From Cupriavidus basilensis (GTDB lineage Bacteria > Pseudomonadota > Gammaproteobacteria > Burkholderiales > Burkholderiaceae), in the NCBI RefSeq assembly GCF_008801925.2, contig NZ_CP062803.1, positions 1,240,001-1,304,000 on the forward strand: 64,000 nucleotides of DNA. Reading direction: 5' to 3'. Position numbers and translations under genes: made by a program. This document shows, piece by piece, positions 18,889 through 27,023 of this stretch; the first letter of the stretch is position 1, and every line of letters starts with the position of its first letter. The notes under the pieces are model-generated. The model saw only the letters and a list, made by a program, of their open reading frames with translations, searched no databases and was not told where the DNA came from.

Positions 18889-19473
18889 TCAGGTCTGCTC
18901 GCGCTTCTCCTGCCACTTGTCCACCAGCAGGCGCGGCGCGTTGGCGAGCTTGTCGAGGATGCCTTCGGGCGTAGGCGCCACATGCAGCAGGTCGTTGTGG
19001 ACCTGCTTCAGGAAGCCCTCGTCCACGGCGTGCTGCATGAAGCCCAGCATGCTGTCGTAGAAGCCTTCCACATTGAGCAGTCCCACCGGCTTGGCGTGAT
19101 AGCCCAGCTGCAGCCAGGTGAAGGTCTCGAACAGTTCCTCGAAGGTGCCGACGCCGCCCGGCATGGCGATGAAGGCATCGGCGCGGTCGGCCATCATCTG
19201 CTTGCGCTCGTGCATGTTGCGCACCACGTGCAGCTCGGTCAGGCCGCGATGGCCCACTTCCTTTTGCATCAGCGCATCGGGAATGATGCCGATGGCGGTG
19301 CCGCCGTTGGCCAGCACGGCGTCGGCCACGGTGCCCATCAGCCCGACCTTGCCTCCGCCGTACACCAGCGCAAGGCCGCGCTCGGCCAGGGTCTTGCCCA
19401 TGGCGCGCGCCGCTGCGGCGTACTCGGGGCGATTGCCGGGGCTGGAGCCGCAATAGATGCAAACGGACTTCAC
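18889..19473 (-). CDS. LOG-family nucleoside 5'-monophosphate phosphoribohydrolase
   Basis: A 194-residue Rossmann protein of the TIGR00730/LOG family. It has the N-terminal KSVCIYCGSSPGN and the diagnostic PGGVGTFEE at residues 105-113, with the Arg and Glu used in catalysis nearby (MHERKQMM at 87-94). Family members cleave the N-glycosidic bond of nucleoside monophosphates, including cytokinin ribotides; bacterial ones are often general AMP/GMP/CMP hydrolases. Its ATG overlaps the stop of the TetR gene upstream (ATGA). Confidence 0.88.
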   Translation of the reverse strand: MKSVCIYCGSSPGNRPEYAAAARAMGKTLAERGLALVYGGGKVGLMGTVADAVLANGGTAIGIIPDALMQKEVGHRGLTELHVVRNMHERKQMMADRADAFIAMPGGVGTFEELFETFTWLQLGYHAKPVGLLNVEGFYDSMLGFMQHAVDEGFLKQVHNDLLHVAPTPEGILDKLANAPRLLVDKWQEKREQT

Positions 19474-20168
19474 TTTTTTTCCTTTTCAGTTTGCGCCGCC
19501 TTGGCGGCGGCATATTCCTGGGCTTGCTTGTCGAACGCCTGGCGCGCCTTGCCGCGCAGGTAAGGGGCCAGGATCGAGAAGATATGGTAGCTGGCGCCGT
19601 GCAGGTAGCCGCGGATCAGCTCGGGGTCGTTGTACTGGCGCGGATGCTGAACGAACTGGAACGACAGCCAGTACGTGGCGATCACCACGATATTGGTGCA
19701 GATGGCCTCGACCTGCTCGGGCGTGGCCTCCATCTCGCCGTCTTCCTGGAACTGCCGGCAGATCTCCATCGCAAATCGCTTCTTCTGCTCGACGATGCGC
19801 TTGAAATTGGTTTCAAGCATGCGGTTGCGCGCCAGCAGGTCATTGATGTCGCGATACAGGAAGCGGTAGTTCCACAGGAACTCCGCCATGTACTGCAGGT
19901 AGCACCAGCTTTCGTCCAGCGTGGCTTTGTGATCGTCGGGCAACTTCAGGCGGCGCTCCATCTCCTGCTCGAACAGCACGAAGATGGAGTTGATGATGTC
20001 GTCCTTGTTGCGGAAGTGATAGTAGAGATTGCCGGGGCTGATCTCCATGGCTTCCGCAATGGTGGTGGTGGTGACGTTGGGCTCGCCCACCTCGTTGAAC
20101 AGGCGGAGCGAGACGTCCAGGATGCGGTCCCGGGTGCGGCGGGGACCGGTTTGCTGTTTGGGTTCCAT
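19470..20168 (-). CDS. TetR-family transcriptional regulator
   Basis: I chose the ATG at 20168 (MEPKQQTG), giving 232 residues; the longer upstream frame has no family support. The N-terminal helix-turn-helix is TRDRILDVSLRLFNEVGEPN followed by TTTIAEAMEISPGNLYYHFRNKDD, a textbook TetR domain. The rest is an all-helical ligand-binding domain. It is co-directional and overlaps the LOG gene by four bases, so the pair is one transcript. It probably controls its own operon; the ligand is unknown. Confidence 0.88.
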   Translation of the reverse strand: MEPKQQTGPRRTRDRILDVSLRLFNEVGEPNVTTTTIAEAMEISPGNLYYHFRNKDDIINSIFVLFEQEMERRLKLPDDHKATLDESWCYLQYMAEFLWNYRFLYRDINDLLARNRMLETNFKRIVEQKKRFAMEICRQFQEDGEMEATPEQVEAICTNIVVIATYWLSFQFVQHPRQYNDPELIRGYLHGASYHIFSILAPYLRGKARQAFDKQAQEYAAAKAAQTEKEKK

Positions 20169-20315
20169 AGGCGACCGGGCGAGCGGCAATTCGGTAAGTT
20201 GAAGGCGATTATAAGCAATCGCCGTTTGCCGCAACCCCGCGACGGCGCAAGCGCCTTTGGCGCCGTGCGCGCGCCCGCTGTACCGGGCTTGCGCCGGGCC
20301 CGTGCCGCCAGCCCC

Positions 20316-20828
20316 TCAGGCCGCCAGCGCGCGCAGCCAGTCCATCACGATCGGCCCCGCAATGGCCAGCCAGGTGCCGCCGCAGAGCACCAGCGCCAGC
20401 ATGACCGCCGCGCTGCCGAAGTCCTTGGCGCGCTTGGACAGGCTGTGGCGCTCCAGCGAGATCCGGTCGACCGCGGCTTCCACGCTGGAGTTGAGCAATT
20501 CCACGATCAGCACCAGCAGCAGGGTGCCCAGCAGCAGGATGCGCTCGACAATGCCGACCGGCAGCAGCAAGGCGCAGGGCGTCAGGATCACCACCAGTGT
20601 CAGCTCCTGGCGAAACGCGCTTTCTTCCAGCACCGCGTAGCGCAGGCCGGACACCGAGTTGATGCCGGCATGCCAGGCCCGCGCCAGGCCGCGGTTGCCC
20701 TTGTGGGGGTTCTGCTCAATCGTGTAGTCGCTGTTCGGCGAGTCCGGGGGCGGTGCCGGTGCTGACGTGGCGGTCTGTGGCGCCGGCGGGCGGTGCGGTT
20801 CGGACGGTGGGCGATGCGGAGTCGGCAT
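20316..20828 (-). CDS. dgkA: Diacylglycerol kinase
   Basis: A 170-residue frame whose last 120 residues are DgkA: GLARAWHAGINSVSGLRYAVLEESAFRQE, three membrane helices, and the catalytic ELLNSSVEAAVDR and KRAKDFGSAAVMLAL. The enzyme phosphorylates diacylglycerol to phosphatidate, recycling lipid from membrane-derived oligosaccharide or LPS modification. The first 45 residues are Pro/Ala/Thr-rich and unlike the family; with the ATG at 20828 the gene overlaps the upstream glycosyltransferase by 113 bases. The true start may be a non-ATG codon nearer 20700. Confidence 0.88.
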   Translation of the reverse strand: MPTPHRPPSEPHRPPAPQTATSAPAPPPDSPNSDYTIEQNPHKGNRGLARAWHAGINSVSGLRYAVLEESAFRQELTLVVILTPCALLLPVGIVERILLLGTLLLVLIVELLNSSVEAAVDRISLERHSLSKRAKDFGSAAVMLALVLCGGTWLAIAGPIVMDWLRALAA

Positions 20829-21882
20829 GTTCGGAAGAGGGGCGGGCAGTGGTGCCGGTCGTGCCGTTGGGGGTCGCGCGTACGGCCGGCAGCGGCTGCA
20901 GGTGAGTCAGGAACTGCTCGGAGGCGGCGCGCCACGAGAACCGTTCGGCATGGGCGCGAGCGGTGGCGCGGTCAATGCGCAGCGCTTCCAGGCAAGCTTC
21001 ACGCAAATCTTCGTGCATCACCCCGGCGTCGCTGTGGCCGAGCACATCGATCGGCCCGGTTACCGGATAGGCCGCCACCGGCAGCCCGCTGGCCAGGGCT
21101 TCGAGCAGCACCAGCCCGAACGTATCGGTGCGGCTGGGGAATACGAAGACGTCGGCCGAAGCATACACCTTGGCCAGCTCCGGCTGGGTCAGCACGCCCA
21201 GGTAGTTAGCCGCCGGATAGCGCGCGCGCAGCGACGCCAGCGCCGGGCCGTCGCCCACCACCCACTTGGAGCCGGGCAGGTCCAGCGCAAGGAAGGCCTC
21301 CACGTTTTTTTCCACGGCGACGCGCCCTACGTAGAGAAAGATCGGGTGCGCCGTGTTGAGCACGTTCGCCTGCTGGGCGGTGAAGACATCAAGGTCGACG
21401 CCGCGGGTCCACAGCACGCCGTGGGTGATGCCGAACTGATGCAGGTCATGCAGCACCACCGGCGTCGGCGCCATCACGGCGCGCGCCGGGCCGTGGAACC
21501 AGCGCAGGAAGCGGTAGGTCCAGGCAAGCGGAATGCCGAAGCGCGCCTGCACGTACTCCGGAAAGCGCGTGTGGTAGGCGGTGGTAAACGGCAACTGCTC
21601 GCGGATCGCATAGCGGCGCGCAGCCAGCCCGAGCGGGCCTTCCGTGGCGATATGCAGCGCGTCCGGCGCGAAGGCGCGGATGCGCGCGCGGACCTTGGCG
21701 CCGGCGAACAGGGACAGCGCGATCTCCGGATAGGTCGGGCAGGGAATGGTGGTGAATTCCTGCGGCGTGATCAGCTCCACCGTGTGCCCCATCGCGATCA
21801 GCTCGCGGCGGGTGGACTTGAGCGTGCGCACCACGCCATTGACCTGCGGCTCCCAGGCATCGGTGACGATCAGGATCTTCAT
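20716..21882 (-). CDS. GT4-type glycosyltransferase
   Basis: I chose the ATG at 21882 (MKILIVTDAW) with AAGGAGC before it, giving 388 residues. It has a GT-B fold of the GT4 family: DAWEPQVNGVVRTL at the N-terminus, LYVGRVAVEKNVEAFL in the middle, and SRTDTFGLVLLEALASGLPV in the donor-binding site. Close family members mannosylate or glucosylate diacylglycerol or related lipids (MgtA/Sqd2-like). The overlapping dgkA and the nearby LpxH-like gene support a role in lipid or envelope metabolism. The tail after residue 330 is low-complexity and rich in Thr, Ala and Pro. Confidence 0.85.
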   Translation of the reverse strand: MKILIVTDAWEPQVNGVVRTLKSTRRELIAMGHTVELITPQEFTTIPCPTYPEIALSLFAGAKVRARIRAFAPDALHIATEGPLGLAARRYAIREQLPFTTAYHTRFPEYVQARFGIPLAWTYRFLRWFHGPARAVMAPTPVVLHDLHQFGITHGVLWTRGVDLDVFTAQQANVLNTAHPIFLYVGRVAVEKNVEAFLALDLPGSKWVVGDGPALASLRARYPAANYLGVLTQPELAKVYASADVFVFPSRTDTFGLVLLEALASGLPVAAYPVTGPIDVLGHSDAGVMHEDLREACLEALRIDRATARAHAERFSWRAASEQFLTHLQPLPAVRATPNGTTGTTARPSSEHADSASPTVRTAPPAGATDRHVSTGTAPGLAEQRLHD

Positions 21883-21989
21883 AGCTGCTCCTTGCGGCCA
21901 GGCCGCGTGGGTGGCCGGCCTCGGCGAGGCCACGGCCATACCGTGGTACGGATGGCGGCGTGTGAGGCGGGTGCCGCGCTCAAGTCTGG

Positions 21990-23006
21990 TCAGGCCGTGG
22001 CGACGGCGCGGCGCCCGGCCGTGGCCGGCGCATCGAGCAGGGTGGTCCAGTAGACGATCTGCAATTCGCCGTCCTGCGTCTCCACCAGGGCGGAGAGGCT
22101 CTCCACCCAGTCGCCGTCGTTGCAGTAGAGCTGGCCGTCGACCTCGCGGATCTCGGCCTTGTGGATATGGCCGCAGATCACGCCATCGCAGCCGCGCCGG
22201 CGCGCCTCATCCACCATCGCCTGCTCGAACGAGTTGATGTAGTTGACCGCGTTCTTGACCTGGTGCTTCAGGTATTGCGACAGCGACCAGTAGGGAAAGC
22301 CCAGGCGCGCGCGGATGCGGTTGAAGTGCCGGTTGACGGCCAGGATCAGGGTGTAGAGCGAGTCGCCCAGGTAAGCCAGCCAGCGCGCGTGCTGCACCAC
22401 GCCGTCGAACAGGTCGCCGTGCACCACCCACAGGCGCTTGCCCGCGGCGGTGACGTGGACGGCATCTTCGCGCACCGTGATATCGCCGAAGGCGAGGCCG
22501 TCGAACTGGCGCGCCACCTCATCGTGGTTGCCCGGCACGTAGATCACCTCGGTGCCCTTGCGCGCCTTGCGCAGCAGCTTCTGCACCACATCGTTGTGGC
22601 TCTGCGGCCAGTACCAGCCGCGGCGCAACTGCCAGCCATCGATGATGTCGCCGACCAGGTAGAGCTGGTCCGATTCATTGTGCTTGAGGAAGTCGAGCAG
22701 GTAATCGGCCTGGCAGCCGGCCGTGCCGAGGTGGATGTCGGACAGCCAGATGGCGCGGTAGTGGCGGGTGGGATGGGACGGATGCGGGGGCTGGGTGGTG
22801 GCTTCAGGGGGCGGGGCGCTGGCGGGAGAGGTGGCGCAACGCCCGGGAGGCCCTTGCTGCAAGTCGCTGGCCGCTGGCATGAAGGCGGCCAGCGCGGCAG
22901 GCAATGACATGGGCCGCGGCAGGGATTGCGACTCGGCGGTGCGGCTGCGCAGCAGTTGCGTGGCCTTGGCCAGATGTCCGCGGGCAGAACGAAGAGCTTG
23001 AACCAT
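21990..23006 (-). CDS. LpxH-like metallophosphoesterase
   Basis: Taken from the ATG at 23006 (MVQALRSA; GAGG just upstream), 338 residues; an ATG at 23051 is an alternative. The calcineurin-like core has all metal motifs in order: WLSDIHLG, GDIIDGWQL, VPGNHDEV, VVHGDLFDG and GVICGHIHKA. It belongs to the COG2908 group around UDP-2,3-diacylglucosamine hydrolase, which makes lipid X in lipid A synthesis, but it is about 100 residues longer than LpxH. The extra part is a low-complexity N-terminal tail. Whether it is the lipid A enzyme or a paralogue of other substrate is open. Confidence 0.78.
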   Translation of the reverse strand: MVQALRSARGHLAKATQLLRSRTAESQSLPRPMSLPAALAAFMPAASDLQQGPPGRCATSPASAPPPEATTQPPHPSHPTRHYRAIWLSDIHLGTAGCQADYLLDFLKHNESDQLYLVGDIIDGWQLRRGWYWPQSHNDVVQKLLRKARKGTEVIYVPGNHDEVARQFDGLAFGDITVREDAVHVTAAGKRLWVVHGDLFDGVVQHARWLAYLGDSLYTLILAVNRHFNRIRARLGFPYWSLSQYLKHQVKNAVNYINSFEQAMVDEARRRGCDGVICGHIHKAEIREVDGQLYCNDGDWVESLSALVETQDGELQIVYWTTLLDAPATAGRRAVATA

Positions 23007-23128
23007 GGCGGCCTCGGTAGCGACGATGGCTGCATTGGGCCAGCGGCGCATGACGAAGCTGTTAAGGAAACATGAATGTCATATGACTGTTGTGTGGACG
23101 GGGGCTTCCAGTCGCTGGCGCCGTCACA

Positions 23129-24106
23129 TCAGGCCGCTGGCGCCACCGCTGATAACTGCGCCAGCGCCCGCAATACAGCCTGCGTAGCCCCCGGATGCCG
23201 CAGCAAGCTGACATGCCCGATGCCGCTAAGCGCCACATGATGCGCGCCCTCCATCCAGGAGGTCCCCACCGGCCCGGCAATCGAATCGTGCCAGCTGAAA
23301 ATCGACACCAGGGCAGCGCGCTGGCGTGATGTTTCGCGCGCTGCCAGCGCGCGCAGCCAGGCGCTGGCGCAGCGCATCTGGCGGGAATTGAAGCCCCTGC
23401 CGTAGCGGGCCAGCACACAGCCGTGATGCGGCGTGCCCAGCGTGACAATGCCGCGGCAGGGCGGGGGCTTGCCGCGTCCGGCCAGCGCGGCGCGCGCGGC
23501 CAGGCCGCCCATGCTGTGGCAGAGCACCAGCGGCGGCTGGCCGGTGGTGGCGGCGATGCGCGCGATGGCGGCTCGGACTTCTAGGGCGTATTGGTCGATG
23601 TCGCCAAACACCGGGTCCAGGTCGATCGCCTCGCAATGGTAGCCGGCCGCCGCCAGGGCGGGCTGCATGTCGAGCCAGACGGCGTGGTTGCAGCCGTAGC
23701 CGTGCACCAGCAGCAGCGGCGGGCGCGAGCCCGGGGCTTTGGCCGGGCGCAAGCGGCGGTGCGAGCAGAAGGGCTGCAGCCAGTTGAACATCCGGAACAC
23801 GGCGGCGTATTCGCGCAGGTAGCAGGCCAGCGCCTGCCATGGCGTCAGCCGCGCTGGCCGCATGGCCTGCAGGGCGGGAGGAATCGGGGGGCGCGTCGCC
23901 TCGGGCTCGCCCAGGCCGCACAGGGTAAAGGCAAAGGCGCCGGCAACAGACAGCCCCAGTATCGCCAGCACCACGCCGATGCCGGCCAGCAGGCCGGTGG
24001 CGAGGGGCCACCCATGCAGGGCATTCAGTTCGGCGGCGCAGCCTAGCGCCACGGCGGCCTGCAATGCCACCGCGATGCGGCGCAAGGCGGCGGCCGACAG
24101 GTTCAT
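23129..24106 (-). CDS. Membrane-anchored alpha/beta hydrolase, lipase-like
   Basis: A 325-residue protein. Two hydrophobic segments at the N-terminus (about residues 8-30 and 36-65) suggest a membrane anchor. The alpha/beta hydrolase fold follows: LLLVHGYGCNHAVW with the oxyanion HG, the nucleophile elbow CHSMGG, an Asp region after that, and the catalytic His probably in GIGHVSLLRHP near the end. TLGTPHHG is typical of triacylglycerol lipases. Its ATG overlaps the stop of the RDD gene (ATGA), so it is co-transcribed with it. Substrate unknown. Confidence 0.8.
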   Translation of the reverse strand: MNLSAAALRRIAVALQAAVALGCAAELNALHGWPLATGLLAGIGVVLAILGLSVAGAFAFTLCGLGEPEATRPPIPPALQAMRPARLTPWQALACYLREYAAVFRMFNWLQPFCSHRRLRPAKAPGSRPPLLLVHGYGCNHAVWLDMQPALAAAGYHCEAIDLDPVFGDIDQYALEVRAAIARIAATTGQPPLVLCHSMGGLAARAALAGRGKPPPCRGIVTLGTPHHGCVLARYGRGFNSRQMRCASAWLRALAARETSRQRAALVSIFSWHDSIAGPVGTSWMEGAHHVALSGIGHVSLLRHPGATQAVLRALAQLSAVAPAA

Positions 24107-24669
24107 GGCTTGGGCGGGCGCAGGTCGGTCAGGCGCGTACGGGCCAGGCGGTCATGCAGGAACTGCCGCCTGGGGTCGAGCAGGGCCAGCAGGATCCAGG
24201 CCAGCAGGCCGGCGCACAGCACGCCGACGAACGGGCCCTTGACCAGGCCGAGCGCGTGCCCGAGCGCCGCCGAAGGCGGCAGCCACAGCCATGCCAGCAG
24301 GTAGCGCAGCGTGGCCTGCGGCCAGCGCGGGGGCACGCCAGCGGTCGTCTCGACCCGCATGCGCCACGTCTGCATGGCGAGCGTCTGCCCGTTGCGCTGC
24401 CAGAACCAGACGAAGTAGCAGCCCAGCACCAGGAAGCTCCAGCACTGCATCGTGAACGGGCCGTCCAGTCCGAGTTGCTGCAGCGCCGGGCGCGCCAGCA
24501 GGTAGACCCCCGTCGAGGCGCTTAGCACGCCGAACAGCAATACGCCTTCGTACAGCATGCAGGCGATGCGGCGGCGGATCGTCGGTGCCTCGGCCGGGCG
24601 CACGGGACTGGCCGGAGCAGCCGATGCGGCTGGCTTGGCGTTGGGTTTGGGCGTGGTCACGGCGGGCAT
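24103..24669 (-). CDS. RDD family membrane protein
   Basis: A 188-residue membrane protein. After a Pro/Ala-rich tail of 27 residues come the RDD hallmarks: TIRRRIACMLYEGVLLF (the Arg-Asp-like first segment) and NGQTLAMQTWRMRV. Three or four hydrophobic helices follow, and the C-terminus has LLDPRRQFLHDRLARTRL, the usual RDD ending. RDD proteins are small membrane proteins; some have been linked to ion exchange or stress, but none of that can be inferred here. It precedes and overlaps the hydrolase gene. Confidence 0.82.
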   Translation of the reverse strand: MPAVTTPKPNAKPAASAAPASPVRPAEAPTIRRRIACMLYEGVLLFGVLSASTGVYLLARPALQQLGLDGPFTMQCWSFLVLGCYFVWFWQRNGQTLAMQTWRMRVETTAGVPPRWPQATLRYLLAWLWLPPSAALGHALGLVKGPFVGVLCAGLLAWILLALLDPRRQFLHDRLARTRLTDLRPPKP

Positions 24670-24875
24670 GGCGGGTATGGCGAAAGGGCGGTAGGGCCAT
24701 CAGGCCGGAGGAAGGCGAGGCCGGGCAGCGAGGGCCGGGCCGTGAGGCAGCCAGCGAGCACGGCCGGGCCGGCGCAAGCGGCATTATGCCAAAGCGCGGG
24801 TGGGGCGGGTAGCTTGCGTGGGAGGGCGCGGGGGCGAGCCGGCCGCACAACGGCACCGCACAACCGCGTAGCGGT

Positions 24876-25655
24876 TCAGCGGCGCACCGGCTCGTCGGGC
24901 GTGGCGGTAGCGCTGGTGCTGCTGGCCGTGGCCTCGGTGGCGGCCTCGCGCGGCGTGTCCACGGTCGGCACAGGCGCGCCGGCAGCGGTGCCTGGCATGG
25001 CGGCATGGGACTCCGCCGCCGGCGTGCCGGTATCGGGCGTGCGGGCACGCGCGGCGGCCGAGGCGGCGTTGGCGGGTGCCTTCTTTTCCAGGTGCAGCTG
25101 CCGGGTGGTTTCGGCTGGCAGGCGCTTGCCGGAGGGCAGGGCGCTGACCGCGCCGGGGCGGCGCGGCACCTTCTCGGCAGCCGCCAGGTTCTTCTTTTGC
25201 TCTTCCGGCAGTTGCTGGTACTTGTTCCAGGCCTCGGCCTTCTTCTGGGCGGGCAGCGAACGCGTGATCTGGTAGTTTTCGCGCGCCAGGCGGCGCTGCT
25301 GGGGCGTCATCTTGACCCATTCGGTCATGCGGGTCTGCAGCCGCGCCTGTTCTGCGGGCGAGAACTTCTCGTATCGCTCGGCGATTTGCAGCCATTTGCG
25401 CCGGTTGAGCTCGGGAAAATTGTTCCACTCGCCTTCCAGCGGCGCGAGCACGCGCTGCTGGACGGCGTTGAGCTCGTTCCAGCTCGGGTGCGCATTGGCG
25501 ATGCTGGCCGCGGGCGCGCCGCCCGGGTGGCCGCCCTGAGCCTGGCAAGTGGCCGGAACCAGGGACCAGATCGTGGCGGCGGCGGCCAGGCCGGCCAGCA
25601 GCAAGGCCGCCAGCCGCCGGCGCGGTGCGTCGGGGATGAAGTCAGCGCTGGCCAT
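24876..25655 (-). CDS. DUF3106 exported protein
   Basis: A 259-residue protein with an N-terminal signal sequence (hydrophobic 13-38, cleavage near CQAQ). The conserved DUF3106 core is at about 55-165: SWNELNAVQQRVLAPLEGEW, NRRKWLQIAERY and MTPQQRRLARENY, an all-helical Trp/Leu-rich segment. The C-terminal 90 residues are low-complexity (Ala, Thr, Pro). Function unknown; the periplasmic location and helical character recall envelope-stress chaperones, which is only an analogy. It starts two bases after the DUF3619 gene, third in the sigma-factor cluster. Confidence 0.82.
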   Translation of the reverse strand: MASADFIPDAPRRRLAALLLAGLAAAATIWSLVPATCQAQGGHPGGAPAASIANAHPSWNELNAVQQRVLAPLEGEWNNFPELNRRKWLQIAERYEKFSPAEQARLQTRMTEWVKMTPQQRRLARENYQITRSLPAQKKAEAWNKYQQLPEEQKKNLAAAEKVPRRPGAVSALPSGKRLPAETTRQLHLEKKAPANAASAAARARTPDTGTPAAESHAAMPGTAAGAPVPTVDTPREAATEATASSTSATATPDEPVRR

Positions 25656-25657
25656 GC

Positions 25658-26092
25658 CTACTGACCGCGCTTCAGGAACACGTGGAAGCCCTGATCCGCG
25701 TAGGCCGTTGGCGGGAGGTCGTCGAGCAGCATCGCCGCGTCCACATCCGCGAGCTCATCGACGCGCTTTTGCTGCTGCCAGTGGTAGATGCCCGCCAGCC
25801 CGGCGGCCAGTGCCACCAGCGTCCATACCAGCCCAAGGCGGCGCAGCCACGAACCTGCGCGGTGGAGTGCCGAGTCGTCCTCGTCGAAAGAGAGCGTGGG
25901 CATCCCGGCCGAGGCCAGTTGCGGCACGGCGACGGCGGCTTGTGCTTTCTTGCGAGACAGCGCAATCCGCCGCGCGGCGGCAAGCCGATCGGTCACATTG
26001 TCCGGCAACGCATTCGCAGAGGCATCAAGTGCCGTGCGGATATCGTGTGCCAGGCGGCGTTCGTTGATTTCTTTTTCGTTTCTGGTGCTCAT
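25658..26092 (-). CDS. DUF3619 single-pass membrane protein, possible anti-sigma factor
   Basis: I chose the ATG at 26092 (MSTRNEKEIN), giving 144 residues and a four-base overlap with the sigma-factor stop. The first 85 residues are polar and helical (RRLAHDIRTALDASANALPD), then one hydrophobic helix (about 93-113, LGLVWTLVALAAGLAGIY), then about 30 residues outside. That layout, with coupling to an ECF sigma gene, is what an anti-sigma factor would look like. The family itself is uncharacterised, so this is inference from position and topology. Confidence 0.82.
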   Translation of the reverse strand: MSTRNEKEINERRLAHDIRTALDASANALPDNVTDRLAAARRIALSRKKAQAAVAVPQLASAGMPTLSFDEDDSALHRAGSWLRRLGLVWTLVALAAGLAGIYHWQQQKRVDELADVDAAMLLDDLPPTAYADQGFHVFLKRGQ

Positions 26093-26655
26093 AGTCGGAC
26101 CCCCCGCGCTCGCAATGCCTGCGCCAGTGTGTGCGTGGCACGGGAACAGTGCGTCTTGACGCTGCCTTCGGAGCATCCCATGACGGCAGCCGTTTCCGCG
26201 ACGTCCATATCCTCCCAGTAACGCATCAGGAAGGCTTCGCGTTGACGTGTCGGCAGGCGCTGGATCTCCTGTTCGATGATGTGCATGGTCTGGGCGCGTT
26301 CCACCTTGTCGGCGCTGCTTTCCGCGGATTCGGAGCCGATTTCGGCCTCGAAAGTGTCGAGCAGGTCATTATCCTCGCCTTCGCGGTCGTCGCGCAGGTT
26401 GGAAAACAGGGTGACCCAGGTATTGCGTACTTTCTGGCGGCGGAACCAGTCATGAATCGTGTTCTGCAGTATGCGCTGGAACAGCGGCGCGAGTTCGGCG
26501 GCGCTCTTGTCGCCGTATTTTTCGGCGAGCTTGATCATCGCGTCCTGGACGATGTCCAGGGCGGCTTCGTCGTCGCGCACCGCAAACACGGCCTGTTTGA
26601 AGGCGCGCCGCTCGACGCTGGCGAGAAAGTCGGATAGTTCCTGATCGGTTGCCAT
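26089..26655 (-). CDS. ECF-type RNA polymerase sigma factor
   Basis: I chose the ATG at 26655 (MATDQELSDF), giving 188 residues. Sigma-70 region 2 is visible in RRAFKQAVFAVRDDEAALDIVQDAMIK and LFQRILQNTIHDWFRR. An acidic linker of about 40 residues (DDREGEDNDLLDTFE) precedes region 4, RLPTRQREAFLMRYWEDMDV followed by ETAAVMGCSEGSVKTHCSRA. This is the extracytoplasmic-function group. It heads a three-gene operon with DUF3619 and DUF3106, which may be its regulator and target. Inducing signal unknown. Confidence 0.88.
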   Translation of the reverse strand: MATDQELSDFLASVERRAFKQAVFAVRDDEAALDIVQDAMIKLAEKYGDKSAAELAPLFQRILQNTIHDWFRRQKVRNTWVTLFSNLRDDREGEDNDLLDTFEAEIGSESAESSADKVERAQTMHIIEQEIQRLPTRQREAFLMRYWEDMDVAETAAVMGCSEGSVKTHCSRATHTLAQALRARGVRL

Positions 26656-27023
26656 GCAGGCGGGGTACAGACGGTGGGGCCTTGGCCGGTGGAAGTGCAG
26701 GGTAGGGCTTCTTGCACATCCAAAATGGTGGGATGCTAGCAAATAACCCCCCCGGTGACCATCCTTGTTCTCTTTTGTGGTCATTCAGGCTCAGGGCGTG
26801 GTGGGGTGTCCGGAGGACGGCGGGATGCCCCCTCGTGCGAAAAAGCCCGTAGACAAGCCCGAATCAATCCAGTATCGTCGCGGGTTCACACGACATCAGT
26901 GGTTGTCTCATTCGGCCGCTTATGAGGCGGTCTATCATGCAGACGCGCACCGCTTGAACCCGTGCCACAAGCCCGGCAGAGAGCATCCGAACAATTTTTT
27001 GCCGAAAATTGCAAAGGACTAAA
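26656..27023. other. Divergent intergenic region between the sigma-factor gene and ilvB
   Basis: A 368-base gap holding the promoters of both divergent genes. On the ilvB side a small hairpin, CAATTTT (26992-26998) with AAAATTG (27005-27011), sits just before the ribosome binding site AAAGGA. A short frame at 26925-26960 encodes a peptide of 11 residues with one Ile and no Leu or Val, so I see no convincing branched-chain attenuator here, in contrast to leuA. No clear -35/-10 pair was found. Confidence 0.4.

Noticed and set aside
26765..27022. An 85-codon frame just before ilvB, possibly a leader protein
   Set aside because: It lacks a ribosome binding site, has no run of branched-chain codons and no family match; a leader role is not supported.
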